Part shown: positions 45,425 through 53,966 of the stretch, piece by piece
Layout: the number at the start of each line of letters is the position of its first letter
Position numbering within the stretch: position 1 is the stretch's first letter
Origin: FEN-1297 sp963843605
GTDB lineage: Bacteria; Bacteroidota; Ignavibacteria; Ignavibacteriales; Ignavibacteriaceae
DNA length: 64,000 nucleotides
Direction of reading: 5' to 3'
NCBI GenBank assembly: GCA_963843605.1
Contig: CAWJLA010000010.1
Span: 620,001 to 684,000 of the forward strand
Made by a program: the position numbers and the translations under genes
Notes under the pieces: generated by a model
Told to the model about the DNA's origin: nothing
Seen by the model: the letters and a program-made list of their open reading frames with translations, nothing else
Database searches by the model: none

Positions 45425-47029
45425 ATGCAAAACTTTCCCATCTTATCACTTATAACCTTCCTCCCTATTCTGGGAATGGTTATTATTTTATTATTGCCTA
45501 AAAATCAGGGGCCGGTTGCCAAATGGATTACTCTTGCGGTAACCTCTGTCCAGGTTGTTTTGGCTTTATTTATCCTCCACTTTTTTAATTATTCTTTGGG
45601 AGGTATTAACGATCCTAATTCTTTTCAATTCATTGAAAAATTCCGCTGGATTGATATAAGCGGCTTTTCATGGATCGGAAGGATAAAAATCGACTATTTC
45701 CTCGGCGCCGACGGAATCAGCGTTCCGTTGATTTTACTTACTGCGATAATCTCTTTTATCGCGACTCTGTCGTCATGGAATATAAACAAGTCGCTTAAAG
45801 GATATTTCGCTCTTTTCCTCCTTCTGGATACCGGAATGATGGGTGTTTTTGTCGCTCTCGATTTCTTCTTATTCTATATCTTCTGGGAATTGATGCTTCT
45901 CCCGATGTACTTCCTTATCGGTGTATGGGGCGGCCCGAGGAGAGAATATGCTGCAATTAAATTTTTCCTTTATACTTTGTTAGGTTCGGTCTTCATCTTA
46001 TTGGTAATGATAGGATTGTATTTCAGTACTAATGAAACGCTTGCAAACGGCACGAAGGTATTTACATTCAATATGCTTTCGATGATGAACGTTCATAATT
46101 TTACGGCAACCGGAATACTGTCGCCGTTTAATCCGTCTAATCTAAGGTTCATAGCCTATATAGCTTTGTTTATCGGCTTCGCAATTAAAATCCCGATGTT
46201 TCCGTTCCATACATGGCTGCCTGACGCTCACGTTGAAGCTCCTACCGCAATAAGTGTTATTCTTGCCGGCGTACTTCTTAAAATGGGAACTTACGGCATC
46301 ATTAGAATTTGTCTGCCTATCTTTCCAGAGATTACACAGCAGCTTGTCTGGTATATAGCATTGTTCGGTATGATAAACATTATATACGGCGCTCTTTGCG
46401 CAATGGCTCAAAAGGATTTCAAAAAGCTCATTGCTTATTCATCTGTGTCTCATATGGGCTTCGTAATTCTCGGTATTGCTTCGCTGAATACGATGGGAAT
46501 CTCCGGTGCGGTATTCCAGATGTTTAACCACGGTACAATCACTGCAATGCTCTTCTTAATTGTCGGCGTAATTTACGACCGCGCACATACCAGAGGATTG
46601 GACGAATTCGGCGGACTTGCAACTCAGATGCCCATGTATGCCGGTTTTGCGGTACTGGCATTCTTTGCCGCCATCGGTTTGCCGGGGTTGAGCGGATTTG
46701 TTTCTGAAGCTTTTGTATTCCTGGGCGCTTTCGGATCTACTACAATAAGAGTAATTACCGTAGTATCAACGCTCGGTATTTTACTGGGAGCCGGTTATAT
46801 GCTCTGGACAATGCAGAGAGTATTTCTGGGATCGCTTAAAGATAAATGGTCCAAGTTATCCGATCTTTCTTTCAGGGAATACGCGATGCTTGTTCCGCTT
46901 GCTTTGATCGTTATTTTCCTTGGAATTTATCCTTCTGCAATGCTTAACTTAATGAATTCATCTGTAAATCATATGGTTAAATTTATGGCAGACGCAAAGG
47001 TTATTTACGGCTCAATTGCCGGTATGTAA
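45425..47029 (+). CDS. nuoM: NADH-quinone oxidoreductase subunit M
   Basis: Antiporter-like membrane subunit, 534 residues, about 14 helices. Motifs are FFLFYIFWELMLLPMYFLIG (about 143-162, key Glu), the PTAISVILAGVLLKMGTYG block (about 279-297) with Lys, AQKDFKKLIAYSSVSHMGFV (about 331-350) and GLPGLSGFVSEAFVFLG (about 421-437). It starts 30 bases after nuoL. Confidence 0.95.
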   Translation: MQNFPILSLITFLPILGMVIILLLPKNQGPVAKWITLAVTSVQVVLALFILHFFNYSLGGINDPNSFQFIEKFRWIDISGFSWIGRIKIDYFLGADGISVPLILLTAIISFIATLSSWNINKSLKGYFALFLLLDTGMMGVFVALDFFLFYIFWELMLLPMYFLIGVWGGPRREYAAIKFFLYTLLGSVFILLVMIGLYFSTNETLANGTKVFTFNMLSMMNVHNFTATGILSPFNPSNLRFIAYIALFIGFAIKIPMFPFHTWLPDAHVEAPTAISVILAGVLLKMGTYGIIRICLPIFPEITQQLVWYIALFGMINIIYGALCAMAQKDFKKLIAYSSVSHMGFVILGIASLNTMGISGAVFQMFNHGTITAMLFLIVGVIYDRAHTRGLDEFGGLATQMPMYAGFAVLAFFAAIGLPGLSGFVSEAFVFLGAFGSTTIRVITVVSTLGILLGAGYMLWTMQRVFLGSLKDKWSKLSDLSFREYAMLVPLALIVIFLGIYPSAMLNLMNSSVNHMVKFMADAKVIYGSIAGM

Positions 47030-47077
47030 ATTGTTGAAGAGTCTAAAAATATTTATAAAAATTTAATGTTGTAAAAA

Positions 47078-48589
47078 GTGAATACGTATAATCTAAACTA
47101 TCTTGTAAACAGCTTATATCTCATTAAACCGGAGATAACAATCTCTATTACTCTTGTGCTTCTTGTTCTTGCCGATTTAATAATGGATAAGAACAAAAAG
47201 CTGCTCCCCTATATTTCAGTAGCCGGATTGGTAGTAGCAGGTTTTTTTATAATAGAACATTTTTCCACCAATGCATTCGCGTTCTCAACGTCAAGTTCAA
47301 CCGGTATGGTGGTAGTTGACCCGTTCGGGAATTTTTTCAAACTTCTGATTGTGCTGGCATCTGTGTTTGTTATAGTTTTCTCTGCTTTCTCCAACGAGAT
47401 AAAAGACGGAATAGACAGATTGGGAGAATATTATACATTGATCTTCGGAATGATATTGGGAATGATGTTTATGATTTCCGCTTCCGATTTAATAGTTGTA
47501 TATCTTTCTCTTGAACTGGTTTCCCTTTCTTCGTATGTATTAGCCGGTTTTACGAAAAAATCTTTGAGAAACAGCGAAGCCTCACTGAAGTATGTTATAT
47601 ACGGCGGAACATCTTCCGGAATTATGCTGTTCGGTATTTCAATACTGTACGGATTAACCGGAAGTACAAACATTTACGAAATCAATTCTTTAATTCAAGC
47701 TTCTAATGTTCACGGCTTTATTTTTATCTTATCCGGCTTGCTGATCTTTGTCGGTATGGGATATAAAATCTCTGCCGCACCTTTTCATTTCTGGACGCCG
47801 GATGTGTACGAAGGAGCCCCGATTCCGATTACTGCTTATCTTTCGGTAGCCAGTAAAGCGGCCGGCTTTGCATTGTTAATAAGATTTATAAAAGTTACGT
47901 TTATTCAGTCTGTTGATCCTAACGGATTTTGGCACTTGCTTTCGGTAATTGACTGGAAAGGTTTCATCGTAGTTATTTCCATACTTACGATGACGCTCGG
48001 AAACTTTGCAGCATTATGGCAGAACAATATGAAAAGGCTTCTGGCTTATTCAAGTATTGCACATGCAGGCTATTTGCTGCTGGGATTGGCTGTAATGTCG
48101 AATGAAGGTATTGCGGCAATCATGATCTATTTCGCAGTATATGCTTTCATGAACCTCGGAGCATTTCTGGTTGTACTTCTTATTGCAAATAAAACCGGAA
48201 GCGAAGAACTCGATGATTACAAAGGTTTAGGTGCTGCTGCGCCTTTCTTAAGCGTGTCTTTAGCAATATTTTTAGTATCACTAACAGGTCTTCCGCCTAC
48301 TGCAGGTTTTATCGGCAAGCTTTATATTTTTCTGGCGCTGGTAGATGCTAAGATGATAGTTGTTGCGGTAATCGCTTTGCTTAACACGGTTGTGTCACTT
48401 TACTATTATGTAAGAGTATTAAAACATATGTTCCTTGATAAGCCGGAAAAAGAGTTACCTGTTCTATCATCTTCAGTTGCTGCCGTAGTTACAGTTGTAG
48501 TTTTTCTTGTCCCGGTTCTGATCTTCGGTGTTTATTTTACGCCTCTTGTTGATCTTGCTAAAAGTTCTATTGCGTTACTCGGCTTCTAA
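47078..48589 (+). CDS. nuoN: NADH-quinone oxidoreductase subunit N
   Basis: Third antiporter-like subunit, 503 residues with about 14 helices. GTG at 47078 is the start (MNTYNLNYLVNS); no ATG fits nearby. Motifs are SLELVSLSSYVLAGF (about 142-156), SAAPFHFWTPDVYEGAP (about 232-248), WQNNMKRLLAYSSIAHAGYLLLG (about 310-332, split) and SLTGLPPTAGFIGKLYIF (about 402-419). Last gene of the operon; a strong terminator begins 17 bases after the stop. Confidence 0.94.
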   Translation: MNTYNLNYLVNSLYLIKPEITISITLVLLVLADLIMDKNKKLLPYISVAGLVVAGFFIIEHFSTNAFAFSTSSSTGMVVVDPFGNFFKLLIVLASVFVIVFSAFSNEIKDGIDRLGEYYTLIFGMILGMMFMISASDLIVVYLSLELVSLSSYVLAGFTKKSLRNSEASLKYVIYGGTSSGIMLFGISILYGLTGSTNIYEINSLIQASNVHGFIFILSGLLIFVGMGYKISAAPFHFWTPDVYEGAPIPITAYLSVASKAAGFALLIRFIKVTFIQSVDPNGFWHLLSVIDWKGFIVVISILTMTLGNFAALWQNNMKRLLAYSSIAHAGYLLLGLAVMSNEGIAAIMIYFAVYAFMNLGAFLVVLLIANKTGSEELDDYKGLGAAAPFLSVSLAIFLVSLTGLPPTAGFIGKLYIFLALVDAKMIVVAVIALLNTVVSLYYYVRVLKHMFLDKPEKELPVLSSSVAAVVTVVVFLVPVLIFGVYFTPLVDLAKSSIALLGF

Positions 48590-48606
48590 AAAATAATTAA
48601 GTACAA

Positions 48607-48638
48607 ATAAAAAGCCCGTTTTTAGCGGGCTTTTTTTA
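48607..48638 (+). terminator. Intrinsic terminator of the nuo operon
   Basis: AAAAAGCCCG-TTTTTAG-CGGGCTTTTTTT: a GC-rich stem GCCCG/CGGGC extended by four A-T pairs, loop of seven, then a run of seven Ts. It lies 17 bases beyond the nuoN stop. Confidence 0.92.
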
Positions 48639-48788
48639 TGCAAATTATTTGATTTACTTTCCGAGGAACTTACATAGGCTTTAACCTAAGGACTCAAAAA
48701 ATGTTTTTAGAAATGCTGTGCGGCTCCAATGTGTGAAACTCAGTCTTCCCTATCTTTAATTTAGATTTTTGAGATAATAATAGGAGTA

Positions 48789-50495
48789 TTATTTATTTGA
48801 ATACTTTCTCTTCCTAGGCTTATCTCTTCCGGTTCTTTTTTTAGCATAGTTTTTATCGCTTCTTCTGAAATCTTTTTTTTCCGTCTTCCCTTTTTTACCT
48901 TCTGCTATTTCAATGTTTATCTCTCTTTTCTTGAACGACTTATTTTGGAACCCTTCCATTATTTTATTCTGATATTCACTGTCGGCTTCAAAGAAAGAAA
49001 AACTCTTGAGTATTTCAATTTCCCCTATATCTATATTCTTAACTCCGGTATAATCATTGACCATACCTATTATATTTGCAGGTTTAAGGTCATCCTTTTT
49101 ACCCAGATTAATAAAATACCTGGTATAGCCCGAACCGGAGGACTTGCTTCTCGATGTCGAGTCAGGCACGTTAAGATCGGCAGTATTCTTATAATATTCC
49201 AGAAATCGGTTGAATTCGAGCGATACGAATCTTTTAATTAACTCTTCTTTGGGGATCATATCCAGTTTTTTATAAATCTCTGGTAGAAAAGAATCAATCC
49301 TCGATCCGTTTATTTCTACGTTCTGCATTTTATCTATAAAGAAAAGAAGCTGCTTTTCGCAAATATCGTCGCCGGAAGGAACCTGTAAATGCTTGAATTT
49401 TTTATTAAGCTGTTTTTCTATCGTATTTAGACTATGTTTTTCTTTCAGATTTGAAATAACGATTGAAATTCCGGTTTTACCTGCACGTCCGGTTCGGCCG
49501 CTTCTGTGAGTGTAAATCTCGAGATCTTCCGGAAGATTATAATTTATTATATGTGTTAAATTATCCACATCAAGGCCTCTGGCGGCTACATCGGTAGCTA
49601 CGAGCAAACTTATAAGCCTGCTGCGGAATTTATTCATCACGGCGTCTCTTTGCTGTTGTGACAGATCCCCGTGCAGTGCTTCGGCGTTATACCCGTCTTT
49701 CATAAGTTGTTCTGAAACCTCTTTGGTCTCATGCCTGGTTCTGCAGAAGATAATTCCGAAAATTTCCGGATTAAAATCGGCAATTCTCTTCAATGCCGAA
49801 TATCTGTCTTTTGCATGAACCGTGTAACATATATGCTCAATATTTTCAGCGCCCGCGTTCTTTTTACCTACCGTAATTTCGGTAGGATTTTTCATATAGC
49901 GGTTGGCAATTGTTCTTACTTCAGAAGGCATTGTTGCAGAGAACAGCAGAGTATTTTTTTCTGCAGGTGTTTCGGCCAGAATTGATTCAAGTTCATCCCT
50001 AAAGCCCATGTTAAGCATTTCGTCGGCCTCATCAAGCACTACCGTTTTTACGGAAGAGAGATTAACAACTCCTCTGTCAATCAAATCGTTTAACCTGCCG
50101 GGCGTTGCCGAAATTATCTGCGCGCCTTTTTTGATGTCTTTAACCTGTTTCTCCATACTGGAGCCGCCGTATACCGCGGCTATTTTTATTCCGTTCAAAT
50201 ATTTCGAGTAGCTGATCAAATCTGCGCTTATTTGCATGCACAATTCTCTGGTCGGGCATAAAATCAGGTGTTGAATCTTCTTTACCGAGGTATCGGTTCC
50301 TTGAATTAAAGGCAGTCCGAAAGCCGCTGTTTTACCCGTTCCGGTTTGTGCTAATGCAATAATATCTCCCGGATCATCGGTCAGCAAACGGCTTATTACC
50401 TTTTCCTGCACAGGCATCGGTGTATTGAATCCTATTTCCTCAATTGCTTTTATAATTTCCGGATTAACACCGATTTCTGCGAACGTTATCATCAT
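48789..50495 (-). CDS. DEAD-box RNA helicase
   Basis: Cytosolic ATP-dependent RNA helicase of the DeaD/CsdA type, 568 residues. Motifs in order are Q-motif (GFNTPMPVQEKVI), AQTGTGKTAA (about 50-59), PTRELC, DEAD (about 155-158), SAT, ARGLDVDNLTHIINYNLP and HRSGRTGRAGKTG (about 331-343). A DbpA-type RNA-binding domain (about 445-520: YTRYFINLGKKDDL, GMVNDYTGVKNIDIGEI) follows, then a Lys/Arg-rich tail. Such domains bind 23S rRNA in DbpA. It is probably a ribosome-assembly or cold-shock helicase. The start at 50495 overlaps none. Confidence 0.93.
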   Translation of the reverse strand: MMITFAEIGVNPEIIKAIEEIGFNTPMPVQEKVISRLLTDDPGDIIALAQTGTGKTAAFGLPLIQGTDTSVKKIQHLILCPTRELCMQISADLISYSKYLNGIKIAAVYGGSSMEKQVKDIKKGAQIISATPGRLNDLIDRGVVNLSSVKTVVLDEADEMLNMGFRDELESILAETPAEKNTLLFSATMPSEVRTIANRYMKNPTEITVGKKNAGAENIEHICYTVHAKDRYSALKRIADFNPEIFGIIFCRTRHETKEVSEQLMKDGYNAEALHGDLSQQQRDAVMNKFRSRLISLLVATDVAARGLDVDNLTHIINYNLPEDLEIYTHRSGRTGRAGKTGISIVISNLKEKHSLNTIEKQLNKKFKHLQVPSGDDICEKQLLFFIDKMQNVEINGSRIDSFLPEIYKKLDMIPKEELIKRFVSLEFNRFLEYYKNTADLNVPDSTSRSKSSGSGYTRYFINLGKKDDLKPANIIGMVNDYTGVKNIDIGEIEILKSFSFFEADSEYQNKIMEGFQNKSFKKREINIEIAEGKKGKTEKKDFRRSDKNYAKKRTGRDKPRKRKYSNK

Positions 50496-50543
50496 ATGTC
50501 CTAAATGGTTTTTAAATTTTGATTGATACTTAATAAATGGTTT

Positions 50544-52346
50544 TTATGCGGTCACAACTAATTTAGAAATTAGTTTATTCTCTAAGTCCTCGAGATCTTG
50601 CAAAATTTTAACACGCACTGCTTTAGTTTCTTCCTTCAAATCGGGAATTAAATTTTTATAATAATTTATCCCGTCAATCAGATTACGTCTGAAATTATTA
50701 AAATATTCTTCCGAATTTGAGGTATGAGGCTGGAAGTTCCCGTCGATTTTTTTGAAAAAATAATCGATGTAAAGGCTTAGCTCCTTAATAAATAAATTCG
50801 GTCTGTAAGCAGCAGTTATGAGGTTTATCCTTCCGTAAATATGATCGACCATTTCGCTAAGCGAGGCAATTTTAGAGAAATAAGCTATATTAGGTCCCGG
50901 ACATACTGCCGCTGCGGTACTCATTTTCGGGGTTTCAATTCCTTTAACGGATAGAGCGGACGCACCCAGTCCCAGGCAAAGGCATACTTTCTCAGTTACT
51001 TTCTCTAATTCTTTTTTATATTCTTCGGTAAAAATAATTTTCTCTTTCAGTTCTTTTATCTTTTTATTGATATATGTAATCGAAGCCGTACAGACAGGCT
51101 TATCGGAGAATTCTTTATTAAAGGTAATATATTTCTTTGGGCATAAACTTCCAGGCTTCCCGCTTTCAATCCTCTCGTTCTTTTCCTTTTCCTTTTTACT
51201 GCCCCTAAAATAATTAAAGGGGACACCCAGCGGAGAAACATCGCTTAAATATACATCATCTTCACCGGCATTTCCCAGGTCAATAAGTGTTTCTTCATCA
51301 ACATTCGTTGCTTCAGGCACCAGCAGAAAAGGAGTGCCCCATCCAACTGATTTGATCCCGTATTTACGCATTAAAAAATTATGTTCGGAAGAATTGCCTA
51401 CACCGCCTTGAACGGTTAAATCGATTTTTAAATTATTTTCATTATATGTTTTCTTCTTCTTATTCATTGCTTCGCTAAAAAGAGAATTAACCGAAGCGAA
51501 TAATTCTTCTTTCTTTTCCGTAAATTCATTTAAAATCGGCCCCAATAAATAACCGTCGGTGGCAAAAGCATGCCCGCCGCAGTTCAAACCGGATTCTATT
51601 CTGTATTCCGAAACCCAAAGACCTTTTTTTGCCAAGAACCTTCCCTGGATAAAAGCAGACCGAAAATCGCTTACTTTTATTATTATTTTTTTCTTGAACT
51701 TTCCGTCACTTCCCGGATAGAAGTCCTCAAAATTTTCCAGGTAGCTGAATAATCGTGGATTCATTCCGGCAGAAAATACAACGGAGCTCTCCAGTTCGCT
51801 TTGCGCAAATCCTCTTAAAGCTGCGTGTGCATCGTTATATTCAACCGGCAGCGGATTTCCGTTCGCATCATAATTTGATTTATCCAATTTTGTCATGATG
51901 TTTACATCGATGGAGCCGGGACATAAATTTTCCCTTATCCATTTCTGAATACCCGGGACATCGGCATTATCAGCATTAAGCATGTTATCAAGTTTTGATT
52001 TTAACAATGAGTCTTCAGGAAGCATGGAGATATATTTTAGAATCTCGCTTCCGGAATCAAAAGCGGATTCTTTTAATTTTAGAAATTTTTCTTTGACAAT
52101 TTTATTAATAAGATTCAAATAAGCCGTAATCCTTTTTGCCCGCATATCTTCTTCATCGTCAGTAATCGGAATATATTTTTCATTCCTTTCTTCCAGATAA
52201 TAACGCCGCAGCGCTTCCATTAACATGTCGTCTGCAAGAGATATCACGGAAGATATGCCGTACTGAGATACTTTTAAAGGTGTATCAATTGAATACCCCG
52301 TACCGAGTACGGGAATGTGAAAATTATGTGCGATTGTTTCCTTCAT
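50544..52346 (-). CDS. 600-residue conserved-looking protein of unknown function with scattered cysteines
   Basis: A long soluble protein without signal peptide or membrane helix; I recognise no family with certainty. Cysteines sit at 142, 256, 402, 419, 455, 457 and 482 inside well-conserved-looking contexts: LNCGGHAFATDGYLLGP (about 254-270), GSLCPKKY, KPVCTAS, VCLCLGLGASAL and AAAVCPGPNIAYF. TVQGGVGNSSEHNF (about 311-324) resembles a nucleotide- or flavin-phosphate loop of TIM-barrel oxidoreductases. A Fe-S and/or flavin enzyme is possible but unproven. Residues 1-130 and 500-600 are helical and charged. It follows the helicase gene, 48 bases, with no other partner. Confidence 0.7.
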   Translation of the reverse strand: MKETIAHNFHIPVLGTGYSIDTPLKVSQYGISSVISLADDMLMEALRRYYLEERNEKYIPITDDEEDMRAKRITAYLNLINKIVKEKFLKLKESAFDSGSEILKYISMLPEDSLLKSKLDNMLNADNADVPGIQKWIRENLCPGSIDVNIMTKLDKSNYDANGNPLPVEYNDAHAALRGFAQSELESSVVFSAGMNPRLFSYLENFEDFYPGSDGKFKKKIIIKVSDFRSAFIQGRFLAKKGLWVSEYRIESGLNCGGHAFATDGYLLGPILNEFTEKKEELFASVNSLFSEAMNKKKKTYNENNLKIDLTVQGGVGNSSEHNFLMRKYGIKSVGWGTPFLLVPEATNVDEETLIDLGNAGEDDVYLSDVSPLGVPFNYFRGSKKEKEKNERIESGKPGSLCPKKYITFNKEFSDKPVCTASITYINKKIKELKEKIIFTEEYKKELEKVTEKVCLCLGLGASALSVKGIETPKMSTAAAVCPGPNIAYFSKIASLSEMVDHIYGRINLITAAYRPNLFIKELSLYIDYFFKKIDGNFQPHTSNSEEYFNNFRRNLIDGINYYKNLIPDLKEETKAVRVKILQDLEDLENKLISKLVVTA

Positions 52347-52634
52347 TAATATAGTTCCAATATGTTATGATATATTTACGGTTATTTTCTCGATGAGGAA
52401 ATATAAAAGGCAAGAATATTTGTTAAAATATCAGACTGGTAATTTCCTACGTAGAGGAATAAAAAGGATTTATTAAATAATTAGGTCAAAAAATATCTTT
52501 CAAATCATAAAATATCTAATCACGCCTCCTAATGTATAAAATAATTTCATCATTTCGTAGTAAAAACTGAAAGAAATTCAGATATTGGATGCCGCGGGTA
52601 ACTATTGCTCCCGCCAAGCATTTTGCTTAATCAT
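52347..52634. other. Intergenic stretch
   Basis: About 290 AT-rich bases. No coding frame, hairpin with T-run or repeat is recognised. Confidence 0.4.
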
Positions 52635-53594
52635 TTATCCTTTATTGCTTTTAAAAAATTTTAATGACTCACTTATTCCTGCTTCGTAAGAAGTGGGAGA
52701 AAAATGAAATTTATTTTCGAACTGAGACGAATCGAAGAAATAATCATACTTGTACTGATAAAGCATCTCATAAAGTTCTCCTACAAGAGCATTAAACAAT
52801 CCACCAAGTTTTATCATCCAGCCTTGCAATACCATATATTTATTTTTCTTTCCTAGTTTGCCGGCAATAATATTAATAAATTCTTCTCCGGTTATCGGCG
52901 GATGCGCTGTAGGCATATGCCAAATCCGGTTAAATGAATCATCCGATTTTGAAAGTAAATATAACGCTTTACCGCAGTCGAGCGTATAAGTGAATGAATG
53001 TATCGCCTTAGCGTTTGCCATCCATTGCGCCTTTTTATCCTTGGATAAATTTTCAATTACCATTATCCCGGGCAAACTTGTCTTCTCCGAGTACGGCCCG
53101 TAAAAATCGGCAGACCTTGCAATAATTGCATTGATGTTACCGTTCCTAACTTCGGTCATTAATGAATTTGCAAGTTTGGCTCTTATCTCACCTTTTTTAC
53201 TTACCGGATTATACGGTGTATCCTCCGTCATTTTTCCCTTCACAAGACCGTACGCATATACATTATCAAAAAAAATTAATTTTGCGTTTTTCTCTTTACA
53301 TACTTTAACCACATTCTGCATTATCTTCGGCCAATTATCTTCCCAGATTTTTTTGTCGTATTTAAGACCGGCGGTTAAGTAAACAATAGTTGAATCTTCT
53401 ACAACATTTTTCAAGCTAATAAAATCAGTTAAATCTGCTTTTACCGATTCGGCCCCATTCATTGAATGACCACTTCTGGAAATAAGCCTAACTTTCTCTT
53501 TATTTCTAATGAGCTCCTCAGTAAGTGATTTTGAAATGGCACCTCCCGCTCCCAATATGATATGCTTGGTATTGGAATCCATTTGATTACCCAT
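52635..53594 (-). CDS. NAD-dependent epimerase/dehydratase-like protein
   Basis: A 319-residue extended short-chain dehydrogenase. The Rossmann start HIILGAGGAISKSLTEEL (about 11-28) holds the GxxGxxx nucleotide loop. A Tyr-x-x-x-Lys-like active site appears as FFDNVYAYGLVKGKM (about 109-123): Tyr-Gly-Leu-Val-Lys fits YxxxK with the Tyr at 116. RSADFYGP (about 161-168) and HSFTYTLDCGKAL are usual for the family. The substrate is unknown; NmrA-like or sugar-nucleotide reductases are alternatives. It starts at 53594 or at a second ATG 12 bases later. A dispersed repeat copy lies 19 bases upstream. Confidence 0.8.
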   Translation of the reverse strand: MGNQMDSNTKHIILGAGGAISKSLTEELIRNKEKVRLISRSGHSMNGAESVKADLTDFISLKNVVEDSTIVYLTAGLKYDKKIWEDNWPKIMQNVVKVCKEKNAKLIFFDNVYAYGLVKGKMTEDTPYNPVSKKGEIRAKLANSLMTEVRNGNINAIIARSADFYGPYSEKTSLPGIMVIENLSKDKKAQWMANAKAIHSFTYTLDCGKALYLLSKSDDSFNRIWHMPTAHPPITGEEFINIIAGKLGKKNKYMVLQGWMIKLGGLFNALVGELYEMLYQYKYDYFFDSSQFENKFHFSPTSYEAGISESLKFFKSNKG

Positions 53595-53612
53595 GATTAT
53601 TTGTAAATTATA

Positions 53613-53708
53613 TTAAGGGCACTTCTAAAAACTTCAATATTCTCTGCGAACATTGCGTATTCTTTTCGTTGAATTTTTATAAAAAATAGATTTTAGAAGA
53701 GCCTATAA
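53613..53708 (+). repeat. Dispersed ~100-bp repeat, copy 1 (imperfect terminal inverted repeats)
   Basis: Begins TTAAGGGCACTTCTAAAAACT and ends with the inverse arm in degenerate form (AGATTTTAGAAGAGCCTATAA). The body (ATATTCTCTGCGAACATTG, then CGTTGAATTTTTATAAAAAATAG) is the same as that of the reverse-oriented copy at 62057-62161, with substitutions and one ~10-base length difference. It encodes nothing. Confidence 0.8.
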
Positions 53709-53966
53709 GACACTTCGCCTTCAACATTTTAAATAATTATCCTATAAATCCGGAATAATTTATTAGAAAGATAATAAATTATTCAGTAAAATATTTTATC
53801 AAATAAAATTTTGAATTTTATGATATTATTAAATTTTAACCTTGCTATGCCGGAGTTCAGCAGGAACACCGACATGTTTAAGATAAAGAGAATGTATAAG
53901 AATATGAATATAAGATGATTTGTTAATAACTTGTAAGTGTGAGAACAAGAACCGGTTTCCGAGAGA

